DNA of 64,000 nucleotides from Myxococcales bacterium 68-20. GTDB taxonomy: Bacteria > Myxococcota_A > Polyangia > Polyangiales > Polyangiaceae. Shown here piece after piece: positions 46,325 to 54,902 of this stretch. The stretch lies in contig MKVQ01000027.1 in NCBI GenBank assembly GCA_001899635.1, forward strand, positions 143,047 to 207,046. Reading direction: 5' to 3'. The notes under the pieces are model-generated. The model ran no database searches, was not told where the DNA came from, and saw only the letters and a program-made list of their open reading frames with translations. Position 1 is the first letter of the stretch, and the number at the start of each line of letters is the position of its first letter. The translations under genes were made by a program, and so were the position numbers.

Positions 46325-48046
46325 ATGGGCGATGGCGCATCGTTCGGCCCGATTCGTGCGGGGTCGAGTGCCCTCAGGTCGCCGAAGTCTTCTATACTGC
46401 GCGAGCTCGTGCGACACGCGCTGTCCGACGATCACGAACTGCGTCCCGGCCGGATCCTCGGGCCCTATGAGCTACTCGTGCCCGTCGGCTCGGGTGGGAT
46501 GGCACACGTGTGGGCAGCGCGTCATCGCGGAGCGGGCGTCGTCTTCGCGCTGAAGATGCTCATGCCCCACCTGGCGGAGAACGCCTCCTTCCGCGAGATG
46601 TTCTTCGACGAGGCGCGCATCGCCTCTCGCATTCGACACGAGAACGTGGCGCGTACGTTCGAGCTCGTCGACCTCGACGGCATGCTCACGCTCGTCATGG
46701 AGTGGGTCGACGGCAGCTCGATGGTGCGGATGCTGCGTCCGGGCCTCGAAGACCGCGAGGACCTTCCGCGGGTCGCTCTTCCCATCCGGCATGCAGCCAA
46801 GATCGTCGCGGAGACGTGTGCCGGCCTCCATGCCGCGCACGAGCTCATCGGCGACGACGGGCGACCGCTGGCGGTCGTGCATCGCGACGTCTCCCCGCAC
46901 AACATCCTCCTCACGCGAGACGGGCACGTGAAGGTGACCGACTTCGGCGTCGCGAAGGCGGTCGGCAAGAGTCACATGACGATCGCCGGTCAGGTGAAGG
47001 GCAAGCTCGCGTACATGTCGCCCGAGCAGCTGATCGGCGGCGGCCTCGATCGCCGGAGCGACATCTTCGCCCTCGGCTCCGTCCTCTACGAGTCGACGAC
47101 GGGCGAGCGCCCGTTCCAGGGCGAGCACGATCCGCAGCTCATGACGGCGATCGTGATGGGGAACTTCCTGCCGCCGAGCGAGGTCGTGCGCGGCTACCCG
47201 CGCGGCCTCGAAGAGATCGTCATGAAAGCGCTCGCCACGGAGCCGGACGCTCGCTTCGCGACCGCCCTCCACCTCAAGCAGGCGCTGGATGGCTGGCTCG
47301 CCGCGAGCGGACCGCCCGTAGGGGCCGCGCAAGTCGCGCTCTTGCTCCAGGAGCGCTGCGGACCGGAGCTGAACGCGCGGACGACCGGCCTCTCGATCAC
47401 CCAACCTGCGCCGCCGCCACAACCAGTACCTCGACCTCCACCGTCGGGGCCGCTCCTGCAAGTCGAGACCAGCAGCGCGATGGAAATCGACCGTCGCCAG
47501 GAGCTCGCTCCTGCCGCGAAGGCGACCGGCGTGAGCACGCTCGGCGCCATCCTCGCGGTGCTCGTCGGCGTCGTGCTCGGCCTTGGTGTCCTCCTCTACG
47601 TTCGCAACGCGCGGCTCGAGCGACGCGCCGCGCTCGACATGGCCGACGCCTCGATGACCGTCGCTACGCTGCCCCCCGCCACGCTCGACGCATCGGTAGC
47701 GGCGCTGATGGTCGTCGATCTCGATGACGTCACCGCCACCGCGCCGGACGCCGACGTCCACCCGAACGAGGTGACGCTGCGCGTCCCCGGCGGCGCGCGC
47801 ATCTTCGTCGACGGGCAAGCGCTCCCGACGGGAATCACGAGCGTGGCGCGCCCCGACGCGGGGGTCATCACCGTCCTCGTGAAGGCCGAAGGGCACGAGG
47901 ATGCAATCGTAGAGCTCCGACCGACGTCCTCCGACGAGATCGAGGTCCCGATGGTGGAGAAGCCGAAGGCGAAGCCGCGCCCCCAAACGACGCCGCACGC
48001 CGACTCCGACCCGACGCTCGCGATGCCGCCGAACCCCTACGACTGA
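46325..48046 (+). CDS. Membrane-anchored eukaryotic-type Ser/Thr protein kinase with PEGA-like domain
   Basis: 573 residues from ATG 46325. The N-terminal kinase domain is complete: glycine loop [10 protein letters not shown], Lys77 (FALKML), catalytic HRDVSPHN (His186, Asp188, Asn193), DFG (206-208) and YMSPEQL. Proline-rich juxtamembrane region about 360-376, membrane segment about 404-426 ([22 protein letters not shown]), then a periplasmic part with a PEGA-type beta repeat ([20 protein letters not shown]). Known family role is sensing envelope or cell-wall signals and phosphorylating cytoplasmic targets. It starts 183 nt from the divergent 2OG oxygenase gene. Confidence 0.93.
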   Translation: MGDGASFGPIRAGSSALRSPKSSILRELVRHALSDDHELRPGRILGPYELLVPVGSGGMAHVWAARHRGAGVVFALKMLMPHLAENASFREMFFDEARIASRIRHENVARTFELVDLDGMLTLVMEWVDGSSMVRMLRPGLEDREDLPRVALPIRHAAKIVAETCAGLHAAHELIGDDGRPLAVVHRDVSPHNILLTRDGHVKVTDFGVAKAVGKSHMTIAGQVKGKLAYMSPEQLIGGGLDRRSDIFALGSVLYESTTGERPFQGEHDPQLMTAIVMGNFLPPSEVVRGYPRGLEEIVMKALATEPDARFATALHLKQALDGWLAASGPPVGAAQVALLLQERCGPELNARTTGLSITQPAPPPQPVPRPPPSGPLLQVETSSAMEIDRRQELAPAAKATGVSTLGAILAVLVGVVLGLGVLLYVRNARLERRAALDMADASMTVATLPPATLDASVAALMVVDLDDVTATAPDADVHPNEVTLRVPGGARIFVDGQALPTGITSVARPDAGVITVLVKAEGHEDAIVELRPTSSDEIEVPMVEKPKAKPRPQTTPHADSDPTLAMPPNPYD

Positions 48047-48247
48047 CGCGAACGGACGAGCGCGCCCATCGCGAACGGCCGGCGTTCACGGGGTCGACGC
48101 GCGTGGTGGATCGCGCTCCAAGCTCATCGTGAGTGCAGCGGGAATCTGCTTGAGCTCATCCGTCGTCACGCCTAGTTTCGAATGCTGCTACGCAATCGGT
48201 ACCGGCCGCTATCAACGGTCGAACTAAAGTTTCGCACCTGAAGCACC

Positions 48248-50251
48248 ATGATCGCCCACCGCTTTTCTGCCGCCGCCGCAATCCTCACCATGCTCGCCGC
48301 GAGCAGCCTCGGATGCTCCACCACCGAGGATGCGCAGACCCCGCCGAGCCCGGACGGAGGCTCGGACGCACGACCGAACAAGCCCTCGGACAGCGGGCCC
48401 GATGATGGATCGGACGACGAAGTCGACGGCGGTCGCGACGGCGGAACGGATAGCGGAGACGGCGGCCCGAAGTGCAAGGCGCCGACCGACTGCCCGGCCC
48501 CCGCGAACGAGTGCATCGAAGTCACGTGCACCGCTGGCGAGTGTGGCGAGAAGCCGAAGCCCGCGGGCACAGCCGTCAGCACGCAGACCGCGGGCGACTG
48601 CCAGAAGAACGAGTGCGACGGCGACGGGAAGATCCACGCAGTCGATGACGACACCGACGTGCCCAACGACGACGACGCCTGCACTCAGGACCGCTGCGCC
48701 GGGGGAGAGCCCGAGCACGCGAACGTGTCCGACGGCACCGCGTGCGGCGCGAACCTCACGTGCGTGAACGGAGCGTGCACCGGATGCGCCACGGCGAACG
48801 ACTGCCCGGGCACCGACGACGAGTGCAAGACGCGCACGTGCAGCGCAGGCAAGTGCGGGGTCGCCTACACGGAGAACGGCACCCCGCTGGCTGCGCAGGT
48901 CGCTGGGGACTGCAAGATGTCCGTCTGCGACGGTGCGGGCAACAGCACGACCATCAACGACGACGCCGACCTCCCCGCCGACGACGGCTCGCAGTGCACG
49001 AACGAGGTCTGCAACGCCGGCATGCCCTCGCACGCGAACGAGCCGAAGGGGCTCGCCTGCAACCAGAATGGCGGCACGCTCTGCAACGGCGCCGGCGTCT
49101 GCGTTGCGCCGGCTTGCGACGACGAGATCCAAAACGGCAACGAGACGGACGTCGACTGCGGCGGAGTCTGCGGCGTGTGCGCCAACGGCCGCGGTTGCGG
49201 CGTGGACGGGGACTGCGCGAGCGGGAAGTGCACGGGGAACAGCTGCCAGGCACCGACGTGCACCGACGGGGTGAAGAACGGCAACGAGACCGGCGTCGAT
49301 TGCGGCGGCAGCTGCGACCCGTGCCCGGGCAGCCTGACCACGCTCCCGAGCGACGGCGCCACGGACGTCGCCGTCTCGACGACGATCGCGATCACCTTCA
49401 GCACTGCGATGGACACCGCGACGCTGACGGCGCAGGCCGCCACCGGCGCGTGCTCGGGCAGCATCCGGGTGTCGGCCGACGGCTTCGACACCTGCATCGG
49501 CTTCAACGCGCCACTCGCTTTCTCGGACGGCAACAAGGTCGTCACCCTGACGCCGCCCACGGCGCTGACGCACGAGACGACGTACAAGATCCGGGTGACG
49601 AACGCGGCCCAGGATGCGCAGGGCGGCGCCTTCACGCAGTACACATCGGCGACCGGTTTCACGACGGCGGCGCCGCCTGCGCCAGTCCAGTGCACCGGCA
49701 GCCAGGTCGTCATCAGCCAGGTCTACGGCGGCGGTGGCAACAGCGGCGCTCAGTACCTTAACGACTTCATCGAGCTCCACAACCGTGGCAACAGCCCGGT
49801 TACACTTACGGGCTGGTCAGTGGTGTACGCCAGCAACACCGGAACTGCCTGGAACAACAATAAGACTGACCTCTCTGGATCCATCGCACCAGGCGGCTAC
49901 TTCCTGGTCCAGGGTCGATCCGGAAGCAGCGGAGCAGGAGAGCCGCTGCCGACGCCCGACGTCGTAGGCAACATCGACCTCTCCGGGAGCAACGGCAAAG
50001 TTGCACTCGTGAGGGGCGCAGCAGGCAGCGACAGGTGCGCCACGAACGCAGTCGATTACGTGAGCTACGGAAGCGGTAACTGCAGCGAGGGAGGTGAGGC
50101 GACTCCTGCCCTCAACAACACGACCGCCGCGATCCGCAAAAATGGCGGCTGCACCGACACGAACAACAACAAGAGTGACTTCGAGACCGGCGCGCCGACC
50201 CCGCGCAACGCGTCGAGCAGCGCCGTGACTTGCGGGTGCGCCCCGTTCTGA
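48248..50251 (+). CDS. Large Cys-rich lipoprotein with Ig-like and lamin-tail domains
   Basis: 667 residues. Lipobox SLGC; Asp/Gly/Ser linker to about 72. A cysteine-rich region of repeating CxxxxDCPGTDDECKTRTCSAGKC and CNEVC-type units (about 75-285) is followed by two NGNETDVDCGGVCGVC-type repeats (about 295-360), a bacterial Ig-like domain (about 362-480; LPSDGATDVAVSTTIAITFS), and a lamin-tail domain (about 487-600; VVISQVYGGGGNSGAQYLND, FIELHNRGNSPVTLTGWSVV). Lamin-tail domains occur in secreted nucleases and adhesins; no nuclease domain is present. Followed by a 15-bp hairpin. Confidence 0.9.
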   Translation: MIAHRFSAAAAILTMLAASSLGCSTTEDAQTPPSPDGGSDARPNKPSDSGPDDGSDDEVDGGRDGGTDSGDGGPKCKAPTDCPAPANECIEVTCTAGECGEKPKPAGTAVSTQTAGDCQKNECDGDGKIHAVDDDTDVPNDDDACTQDRCAGGEPEHANVSDGTACGANLTCVNGACTGCATANDCPGTDDECKTRTCSAGKCGVAYTENGTPLAAQVAGDCKMSVCDGAGNSTTINDDADLPADDGSQCTNEVCNAGMPSHANEPKGLACNQNGGTLCNGAGVCVAPACDDEIQNGNETDVDCGGVCGVCANGRGCGVDGDCASGKCTGNSCQAPTCTDGVKNGNETGVDCGGSCDPCPGSLTTLPSDGATDVAVSTTIAITFSTAMDTATLTAQAATGACSGSIRVSADGFDTCIGFNAPLAFSDGNKVVTLTPPTALTHETTYKIRVTNAAQDAQGGAFTQYTSATGFTTAAPPAPVQCTGSQVVISQVYGGGGNSGAQYLNDFIELHNRGNSPVTLTGWSVVYASNTGTAWNNNKTDLSGSIAPGGYFLVQGRSGSSGAGEPLPTPDVVGNIDLSGSNGKVALVRGAAGSDRCATNAVDYVSYGSGNCSEGGEATPALNNTTAAIRKNGGCTDTNNNKSDFETGAPTPRNASSSAVTCGCAPF

Positions 50252-50290
50252 AGCGCCCCGCCTCAGGGCCAGCCCCGGCCCATCACCCCG

Positions 50291-50326
50291 CGATGGCCAC
50301 GTCGGAATCGACCGACGTGGCCATCG
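50291..50326 (+). terminator. 15-bp perfect hairpin
   Basis: CGATGGCCACGTCGG (50291-50305) and its exact complement (50312-50326) flank a 6-nt loop, 39 nt after the stop of the lamin-tail gene. Followed by GTCGTATTTCCC, only a weak T-run. It is the strongest stem in the window. Confidence 0.65.
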
Positions 50327-50548
50327 TCGTATTTCCCGGACGCGCAAGTGAAGGCGGAGACGCGCGCGAAGGCTCCGGCGCGTCCGAGCCCTCGCTTCGG
50401 TCACTCGACGCGGACGACGAGGGTGCGTGTGACCGGAGCCATGTCATGGCCGAAAGCTCATCCGAGGGGGTTCCACAGCGCAGCGAACGAGCTCGGCGCA
50501 TTCCCCCCCCCGACGTCCGAGCGACCGCTGCGGACAGGCTCATGATGA

Positions 50549-50569
50549 AATTGATTTTCGTTTTCAATT
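50549..50569. promoter_or_regulatory. AT-rich palindrome upstream of Cys-rich lipoprotein gene
   Basis: AATTGA at 50549-50554 and TCAATT at 50564-50569 flank TTTTCGTTT. It is the most AT-rich stretch nearby, 60 nt before the start at 50630. A regulator-binding dyad or promoter UP-like element is plausible; no close match to a Fur box is seen. Confidence 0.35.
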
Positions 50570-50629
50570 AAGCGATGACCCGGATCGGCTCGACCGACCG
50601 TCGCTCGAGCCGTCGAGAGGAACCTCCGC

Positions 50630-51787
50630 ATGCTCTCCCTGTCGCGCTCGCTGCGTTCGTCGTGTCTGCCCGTCGGCCACCTCGTTCTCTCCAGCTGCAT
50701 CCTCGTCGGGCTCGCGACAGCATGCGGCGAGGACCCGACATTCGACGCCTCGTCTCTCGACACAGAGGACGGCTCGACCGCACCCGCCAAGGGAGCCGAT
50801 GGCGGGCGCCTGAACGGCGACGCCTCCACCACGGATGCGCGCGCCTCCGACCCGACGACCGACGACGGGAGCGCCCCGAACGACGCAGGTGGAGGAGACG
50901 CGACGACCGCCCCCGATGGCGCCGACGCAGGTAACGAGGCCGGCACCTGGCTACCGATCCCAGGCGCCTCCTGCACGACGATCGGAGAACTCTACGAGCG
51001 CGCATGCGGCCAATGCGGCAAGCAAACGGCCTCGTGCAGCCCGAGCAAGATCGTGACGGGCTTCGGTCAGTGCACCGAACCGGACGACGCCTGCGTGCCG
51101 GGCACCGCCGAAGCCAACACCGCGTGCGGCTTCTGTGGAACGACGAGCCGCGTCTGCAACGAGTCCTGCGAGTGGGTCGCGCAGCCCTGCCAAGGCGAAG
51201 TCATGGCGGCCGATCGATGCGAGGCCGGCGAGAAGAAGGACCGCTCCGAGGGCTGCGCAGGAGGGATCACACGACCGTGGACCTGCAACGCGACGTGCGC
51301 CTGGGGTCCTCCGAGCGTGACCTGCGAAGAGGCGTCCCGCATCCTCACGATCGGTAGCGCCGTCGGTGCGACCATCTCGCGAAACTTCACCCAGCTCGGC
51401 GAGAAGATCAAACGACTCACGGCGAGCAGTGCGCCCTGCAACGTGTCGAGCCTCACGGACTCGCACTTCATCTACATCGAGGTTCGCAATCCGAACGCGA
51501 AACCGGCAAAGGTCGACATCGGAGTGAGCACCGTCCCAGGACAGGAGGTCCCCAACGTGCTCATCGCAGCGTATTCGACGCAGCCGAGCGACCTGGCCGG
51601 ACGTAAGGCCTGCCTCACCGGCGCCGAGCTCTCTTGCAACGTGAACCTCGCGTACGAGGCGTGCCTCTTCGGGACCAAGAGCCCGACGATTCCAGCCAAC
51701 GGCTCGGTCTGGGTCTACGTCGGCAACTTCCAGGGAGCCGACGCAGCGCTCACGTTCAACCTGTCGGCCAACATCACCTCCCTCTGA
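50630..51787 (+). CDS. Cys-rich lipoprotein with C-terminal beta domain
   Basis: 385 residues, ATG preceded by GAGGAACC. Signal peptide with lipobox LATAC, Asp/Ala/Thr-rich linker to about 105, then a module with paired cysteines (RACGQCGKQTASC, TACGFCGTTSRVCNESCEW, CQGEVMAADRCEAGE, WTCNATCAWGPP) at about 110-235. The last 150 residues form a beta-rich domain (RILTIGSAVGATISRNFTQL, FIYIEVRNPNAKPAKVDIGV, VWVYVGNFQGADAALTFNLS), perhaps an adhesive or carbohydrate-binding fold. The Cys module is duplicated in the next gene, 18 nt downstream. Confidence 0.85.
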   Translation: MLSLSRSLRSSCLPVGHLVLSSCILVGLATACGEDPTFDASSLDTEDGSTAPAKGADGGRLNGDASTTDARASDPTTDDGSAPNDAGGGDATTAPDGADAGNEAGTWLPIPGASCTTIGELYERACGQCGKQTASCSPSKIVTGFGQCTEPDDACVPGTAEANTACGFCGTTSRVCNESCEWVAQPCQGEVMAADRCEAGEKKDRSEGCAGGITRPWTCNATCAWGPPSVTCEEASRILTIGSAVGATISRNFTQLGEKIKRLTASSAPCNVSSLTDSHFIYIEVRNPNAKPAKVDIGVSTVPGQEVPNVLIAAYSTQPSDLAGRKACLTGAELSCNVNLAYEACLFGTKSPTIPANGSVWVYVGNFQGADAALTFNLSANITSL

Positions 51788-51805
51788 CGACGAGGCGCGA
51801 GCCAC

Positions 51806-52483
51806 ATGCGCACTTCTTCACGAGCTCCCATGATGGCGACCGCCTCGCACGGTCGTCTCGTGCCTGGCCTCCTCGCCGCCGGCATCTCGCTCGGCGCCGC
51901 GGTCGCGTGCGCGGCGGGCGAGACGGACGGAGTCGAGCCGGACGAGACGACGACGGACGGGGGCCCGGACGTCAGGCAGACGGTGCCGGACGGCGGCCGC
52001 GGAAGCACCGGTGGCTCGAGCGGCGGCAACAGCGGCGGCGACGCCGGCAAGGACGGAGGCGACGGCGTCGACTACGGCCCTCCGGGGCCGCTCGGTCCGC
52101 CCACCGGCTCCTCGTGCACGAATCCCGGCGAAGAGCTCGAGCACACGTGCGGCCGATGCGGTATCCAGGTCGCGATCTGCATCGACGGCAAGGTCGGCCC
52201 GTATGGTCCGTGCCGCAACGAGAAGCTCGCGGCCACGAACTGCGTCCCCGGAGTCTCGTCGACGATGACGTGCGGCCATTGCGGGAGCAAAGTCCGCGCC
52301 TGCCGCAACGACTGCACGTGGACGGAGACGAAGTGCAAAGGGGAAGCGACGGCCAAGGACCGCTGCATGCCCGGTGACGTCGAGAGGCGACTCGCCGATT
52401 GCAACGACGGCGAGGCGCGGACCTATACCTGTGCCGACACCTGCGCCTGGAGCGCGCCCAGCGGATGCACCCCTGACCCGTGA
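51806..52483 (+). CDS. Cys-rich lipoprotein, shorter paralogue of preceding gene
   Basis: 225 residues. Signal peptide ending at a probable lipobox ACAA region (LGAAVACAAG), Gly/Ser/Asp linker to about 95, then the same cysteine module as in the upstream gene: HTCGRCGIQVAIC, MTCGHCGSKVRACRNDCTW, CKGEATAKDRCMPGD, YTCADTCAWSAPSGC. It lacks the C-terminal beta domain and ends right after the module, so it is a truncated or minimal paralogue. Same transcript as 50630-51787. Confidence 0.82.
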   Translation: MRTSSRAPMMATASHGRLVPGLLAAGISLGAAVACAAGETDGVEPDETTTDGGPDVRQTVPDGGRGSTGGSSGGNSGGDAGKDGGDGVDYGPPGPLGPPTGSSCTNPGEELEHTCGRCGIQVAICIDGKVGPYGPCRNEKLAATNCVPGVSSTMTCGHCGSKVRACRNDCTWTETKCKGEATAKDRCMPGDVERRLADCNDGEARTYTCADTCAWSAPSGCTPDP

Positions 52484-52729
52484 ACGGTCGAGCGCGGCGC
52501 GAGGCGGAGCGGAGATTCCGAGCCGTCTAATTCGATATCGAAGAGCTCCAAGCTAGTGCCCTCATTCACCGGTACGAATCGAGACAAACGAAGACATGCC
52601 CCGCCTGAATACCTCGCAGCGTCGGCAGCACCGCAGCGGTTCGGCCCCATGCTCCCCAGCGGGAATACGACCAACCGCGCGCGGTCATATCCTTGTCGGG
52701 AATGTAACACGGCCTCCGTGAGGCGCCCA

Positions 52730-52754
52730 TCGCCGCGGTGTGTGCTCGCGGCGA
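52730..52754 (-). terminator. 8-bp GC hairpin downstream of STAS gene
   Basis: TCGCCGCG/CGCGGCGA with a 9-nt loop, about 10 nt after the stop of the minus-strand STAS gene. Probable terminator of the hydrolase-STAS operon. The rest of the 280-nt gap to the convergent lipoprotein gene holds a 12-bp palindrome TTCGATATCGAA (52531-52542) and nothing else I can name. Confidence 0.45.
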
Positions 52755-52763
52755 CTGTCCGGT

Positions 52764-53687
52764 CTATCTCTGGACCACGCGGAAGCCGACGTGCTGGATC
52801 GCCGCCGTGAGGGCCGCATGGAGCGTTCCGAAGGCGCGGATCGCGCTCAGGTCCACGTCGAGGCTCGTCATCGTCTGCGCCATGGCCGGCGACACCCCCG
52901 CGAAGAAACAGGCCGCCCCCATGAGCCGCGCCGCGTCGACCATCCGGATGAGCGACTGCGCCACGTCCGTGTCGATCTCGATCACGCCGGTGATGTCGAC
53001 GAGGAGGACGTCGGACCCGGTCGCGACCAGCTCGGCCAACACCCGCTCGAGCGCCTCCTGTGCACGGTCGGCTCCGATCTCGCCGATCAGAGGGAGGAGG
53101 AGGACGCCTTCCCAGACCGGGATGATCGGCATGGATAGGGCCGAGAGCATCCGGCGCTGCTCGTCGATGATCCGCAGCTTGTCATCGAGCTCGCGCGTCT
53201 TCGTCTCGGCGAGCACGCGCAGCTCTTCCTCCACCTCTCGACGGCGGGTCTGCACGGTGGCGAGGAGCTTCGACGAATACGCATCCGCGCTGTCGAACAC
53301 GGCCGAAAACGACACGTCATCGACGTCGGAGAGGATCTCCGCCGTGACGCTCGCACCGTCCAGCTCACGGAACAGGACCTCCTGGAGGCCTCGCCGGAAC
53401 GAGAGGACACCGCGCAGGACCGTCGAGATGTGGAACTCGCTCGAAGCGCGGTAGCTCGTCACGAAATCGATGAACGAGCGCAGCGGTGCGTCGTCACCGT
53501 CGAGGAGGAGCGCCTCGTAGGACGCCGCCATCCGATCGACGAGGCCTTGGGTCTCTCCACGCTTGCGCGTGCTCGCGAGGTCGACCGACTGCTTGAGGAC
53601 CCAGTCGGTCGCGCGCTCGACGATCTCGGTGCGATGCCGGCCGAGGAGGTCCCGTAGGACCTCCCGGCTGGTCTTTTCGGCGTTCAT
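52764..53687 (-). CDS. RsbR-like protein with C-terminal STAS domain
   Basis: 307 residues from ATG 53687. The N-terminal helical part (about 1-130; HRTEIVERATDWVLKQSVDL, FIDFVTSYRASSEFHISTVL) resembles the non-heme globin-like sensor region of RsbR-type proteins. A long coiled coil (about 125-180) leads to a STAS domain (about 188-300) beginning MPIIPVWEGVLLLPLIGEIG, with DVLLVDITGVIEIDTDVAQS. The usual phosphorylatable Ser/Thr at the end of the second strand is a threonine (DITG). Stressosome-type regulators act through RsbT/RsbW kinases, none of which is nearby. It overlaps the upstream hydrolase gene by 4 nt. Confidence 0.88.
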   Translation of the reverse strand: MNAEKTSREVLRDLLGRHRTEIVERATDWVLKQSVDLASTRKRGETQGLVDRMAASYEALLLDGDDAPLRSFIDFVTSYRASSEFHISTVLRGVLSFRRGLQEVLFRELDGASVTAEILSDVDDVSFSAVFDSADAYSSKLLATVQTRRREVEEELRVLAETKTRELDDKLRIIDEQRRMLSALSMPIIPVWEGVLLLPLIGEIGADRAQEALERVLAELVATGSDVLLVDITGVIEIDTDVAQSLIRMVDAARLMGAACFFAGVSPAMAQTMTSLDVDLSAIRAFGTLHAALTAAIQHVGFRVVQR

Positions 53688-54466
53688 CGCAGCAGGGCGG
53701 TGAGGAAGGCTCGGACGACCGCTGCGGTCTCGCGCGGGCGTTCCACATGCGGATAGTGGCCCGGGCCGGGCAGATAGGACATCCCCGCGCCCTGCACGCG
53801 CTCGACGATCGCCTGGCGAAGGAAGTCCATCGGGAGCGCCGGATCGTCGGTCCCGACGACGAGCATCGGCGCGCGGATCGCGGCCACGTCGTCGGTGAAG
53901 CCGGCAGTCCACGCATCGAAGGCTTGCTCGATGCACGCCGGCGGGATCTTGCCGGCGTCGTCGAGGAGACGATCACATGTTGCGTCCGAGAGCTCCTTGC
54001 AGACGTTCTGGAGAATGATTCGCTGCTTGTCGCGGTTGCCGCCGGAGGTCCGGAAGAGCTCCTTCATCTCCGGCGGAAGCGGCGCCCCCGAGGGAGGCAC
54101 GGGACAGAGGAGGACACCTCCCGAGACACGCTCGGGGCGCGTGGCAGCGAGAAGGAGCGCGAGCTGTCCCCCCATGCTGCTCCCCACGACCGCGAAGCGC
54201 TGCGCCTGCGCGTGGTCGGCGACGGCCTCGAGATCGCGCGCATACTGCGCGAGGTCGTAGCCCTTCTCGGGTCGGTCGGAGCTTCCGGTGCCGCGCTGGT
54301 CGGGCACGATGAGGCGGATGCCGTCGGTCCCGAGCGTTTCGATCAAGTCGTCGAACACCGCTCCCGACACCATCCAGCCGTGCACGAACAGCACCGAAAG
54401 GGGGCCCGATCCGAACGTCCGATAGGAGATCGAGACTCCGTCACTCGCCGTCACCGTCTGTCGCAT
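53684..54466 (-). CDS. Alpha/beta hydrolase, RsbQ-like by context
   Basis: 260 residues from ATG 54466. Classical fold: oxyanion segment VLFVHGWMVSG, nucleophile Ser97 in VVGSSMGGQLA, acid Asp207 or 208 (VVGTDDPALP), and His237 (PGPGHYPHVERP). The family covers esterases, enol-lactonases and the stress-signalling hydrolase RsbQ. Because its stop overlaps the start of an RsbR-like STAS gene, a signalling role like RsbQ (making or removing a small ligand sensed by the partner) is attractive, but ordinary esterase activity cannot be excluded. Confidence 0.88.
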   Translation of the reverse strand: MRQTVTASDGVSISYRTFGSGPLSVLFVHGWMVSGAVFDDLIETLGTDGIRLIVPDQRGTGSSDRPEKGYDLAQYARDLEAVADHAQAQRFAVVGSSMGGQLALLLAATRPERVSGGVLLCPVPPSGAPLPPEMKELFRTSGGNRDKQRIILQNVCKELSDATCDRLLDDAGKIPPACIEQAFDAWTAGFTDDVAAIRAPMLVVGTDDPALPMDFLRQAIVERVQGAGMSYLPGPGHYPHVERPRETAAVVRAFLTALLR

Positions 54467-54902
54467 GCACCATCCTCCGCGTGTCTCCGCAGCGCTCCCC
54501 ACCGCGGACGAACGGCCATAGTAGGTAATGCGGATGGACGGTCGCACGAGGAAAGTGACCGTGAAAGCCGCTGCGCGCCGGTTCTATTCATACGAAAACA
54601 CAGCAGTGAACTCCGAAAATCCAATGCCTGTAGTCGGAGCGCGAGCCCCGACTGCAGGCACGGCAACGACGCGCCCGCGACGCCGACGAGAACCGGCCCC
54701 GATGGTCACCGCGATGGCCACCGAGCGAGGCCCCGGTCTTGCGAGCACCTCCCTTCGAGCGCCTCCCCCCCCAGCCGGAGGCGCCTGCGAGGCGGCGTTT
54801 TGCTCGGCCAGGCCACGCGATTCGCGCCCGGCGTACGGTCGCGCTCGGTCCCAGTCGTCCCAAAGCTTTACGCGAATCGCCCGGCGCGCGAGACTTGCAT
54901 CT
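54467..54902. other. 436-nt divergent intergenic region with 13-bp stem-loop
   Basis: Gene-free region between the hydrolase (minus) and S55-like (plus) genes. TGCCTGTAGTCGG (54625-54637) pairs with CCGACTGCAGGCA (54648-54660), one mismatch in 13, loop 10. The first half is relatively AT-rich (around 54580-54625), as expected for promoters; the second half is GC-rich and has no recognised gene. The stem could be a regulatory element in the 5' leader of the S55-like gene. Confidence 0.45.

Larger units (their letters stand above)
50252..50629. other. 378-nt gene-free region with hairpin and AT-rich palindrome
   Basis: Contains a perfect 15-bp hairpin (50291-50326) close to the upstream gene and an AT-rich dyad (50549-50569) before the next gene. 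A 113-codon open frame (50230-50571) has no signal peptide, family resemblance or ribosome-binding site, so I do not call it. Confidence 0.6.

Noticed and set aside
46472..47998. Minus-strand 508-codon open frame opposite the Ser/Thr kinase
   Set aside because: Arg/Asp/His-rich low-information peptide; the kinase on the other strand is complete.
48224..49780. Minus-strand 518-codon open frame opposite the lamin-tail lipoprotein
   Set aside because: Ala/Val/Arg-biased antisense of cysteine- and Asp-rich codons; no signal peptide or domain.
50230..50571. 113-codon plus-strand frame after the lamin-tail gene
   Set aside because: No ribosome-binding site, signal or conserved pattern; it overlaps the hairpin and AT palindrome.
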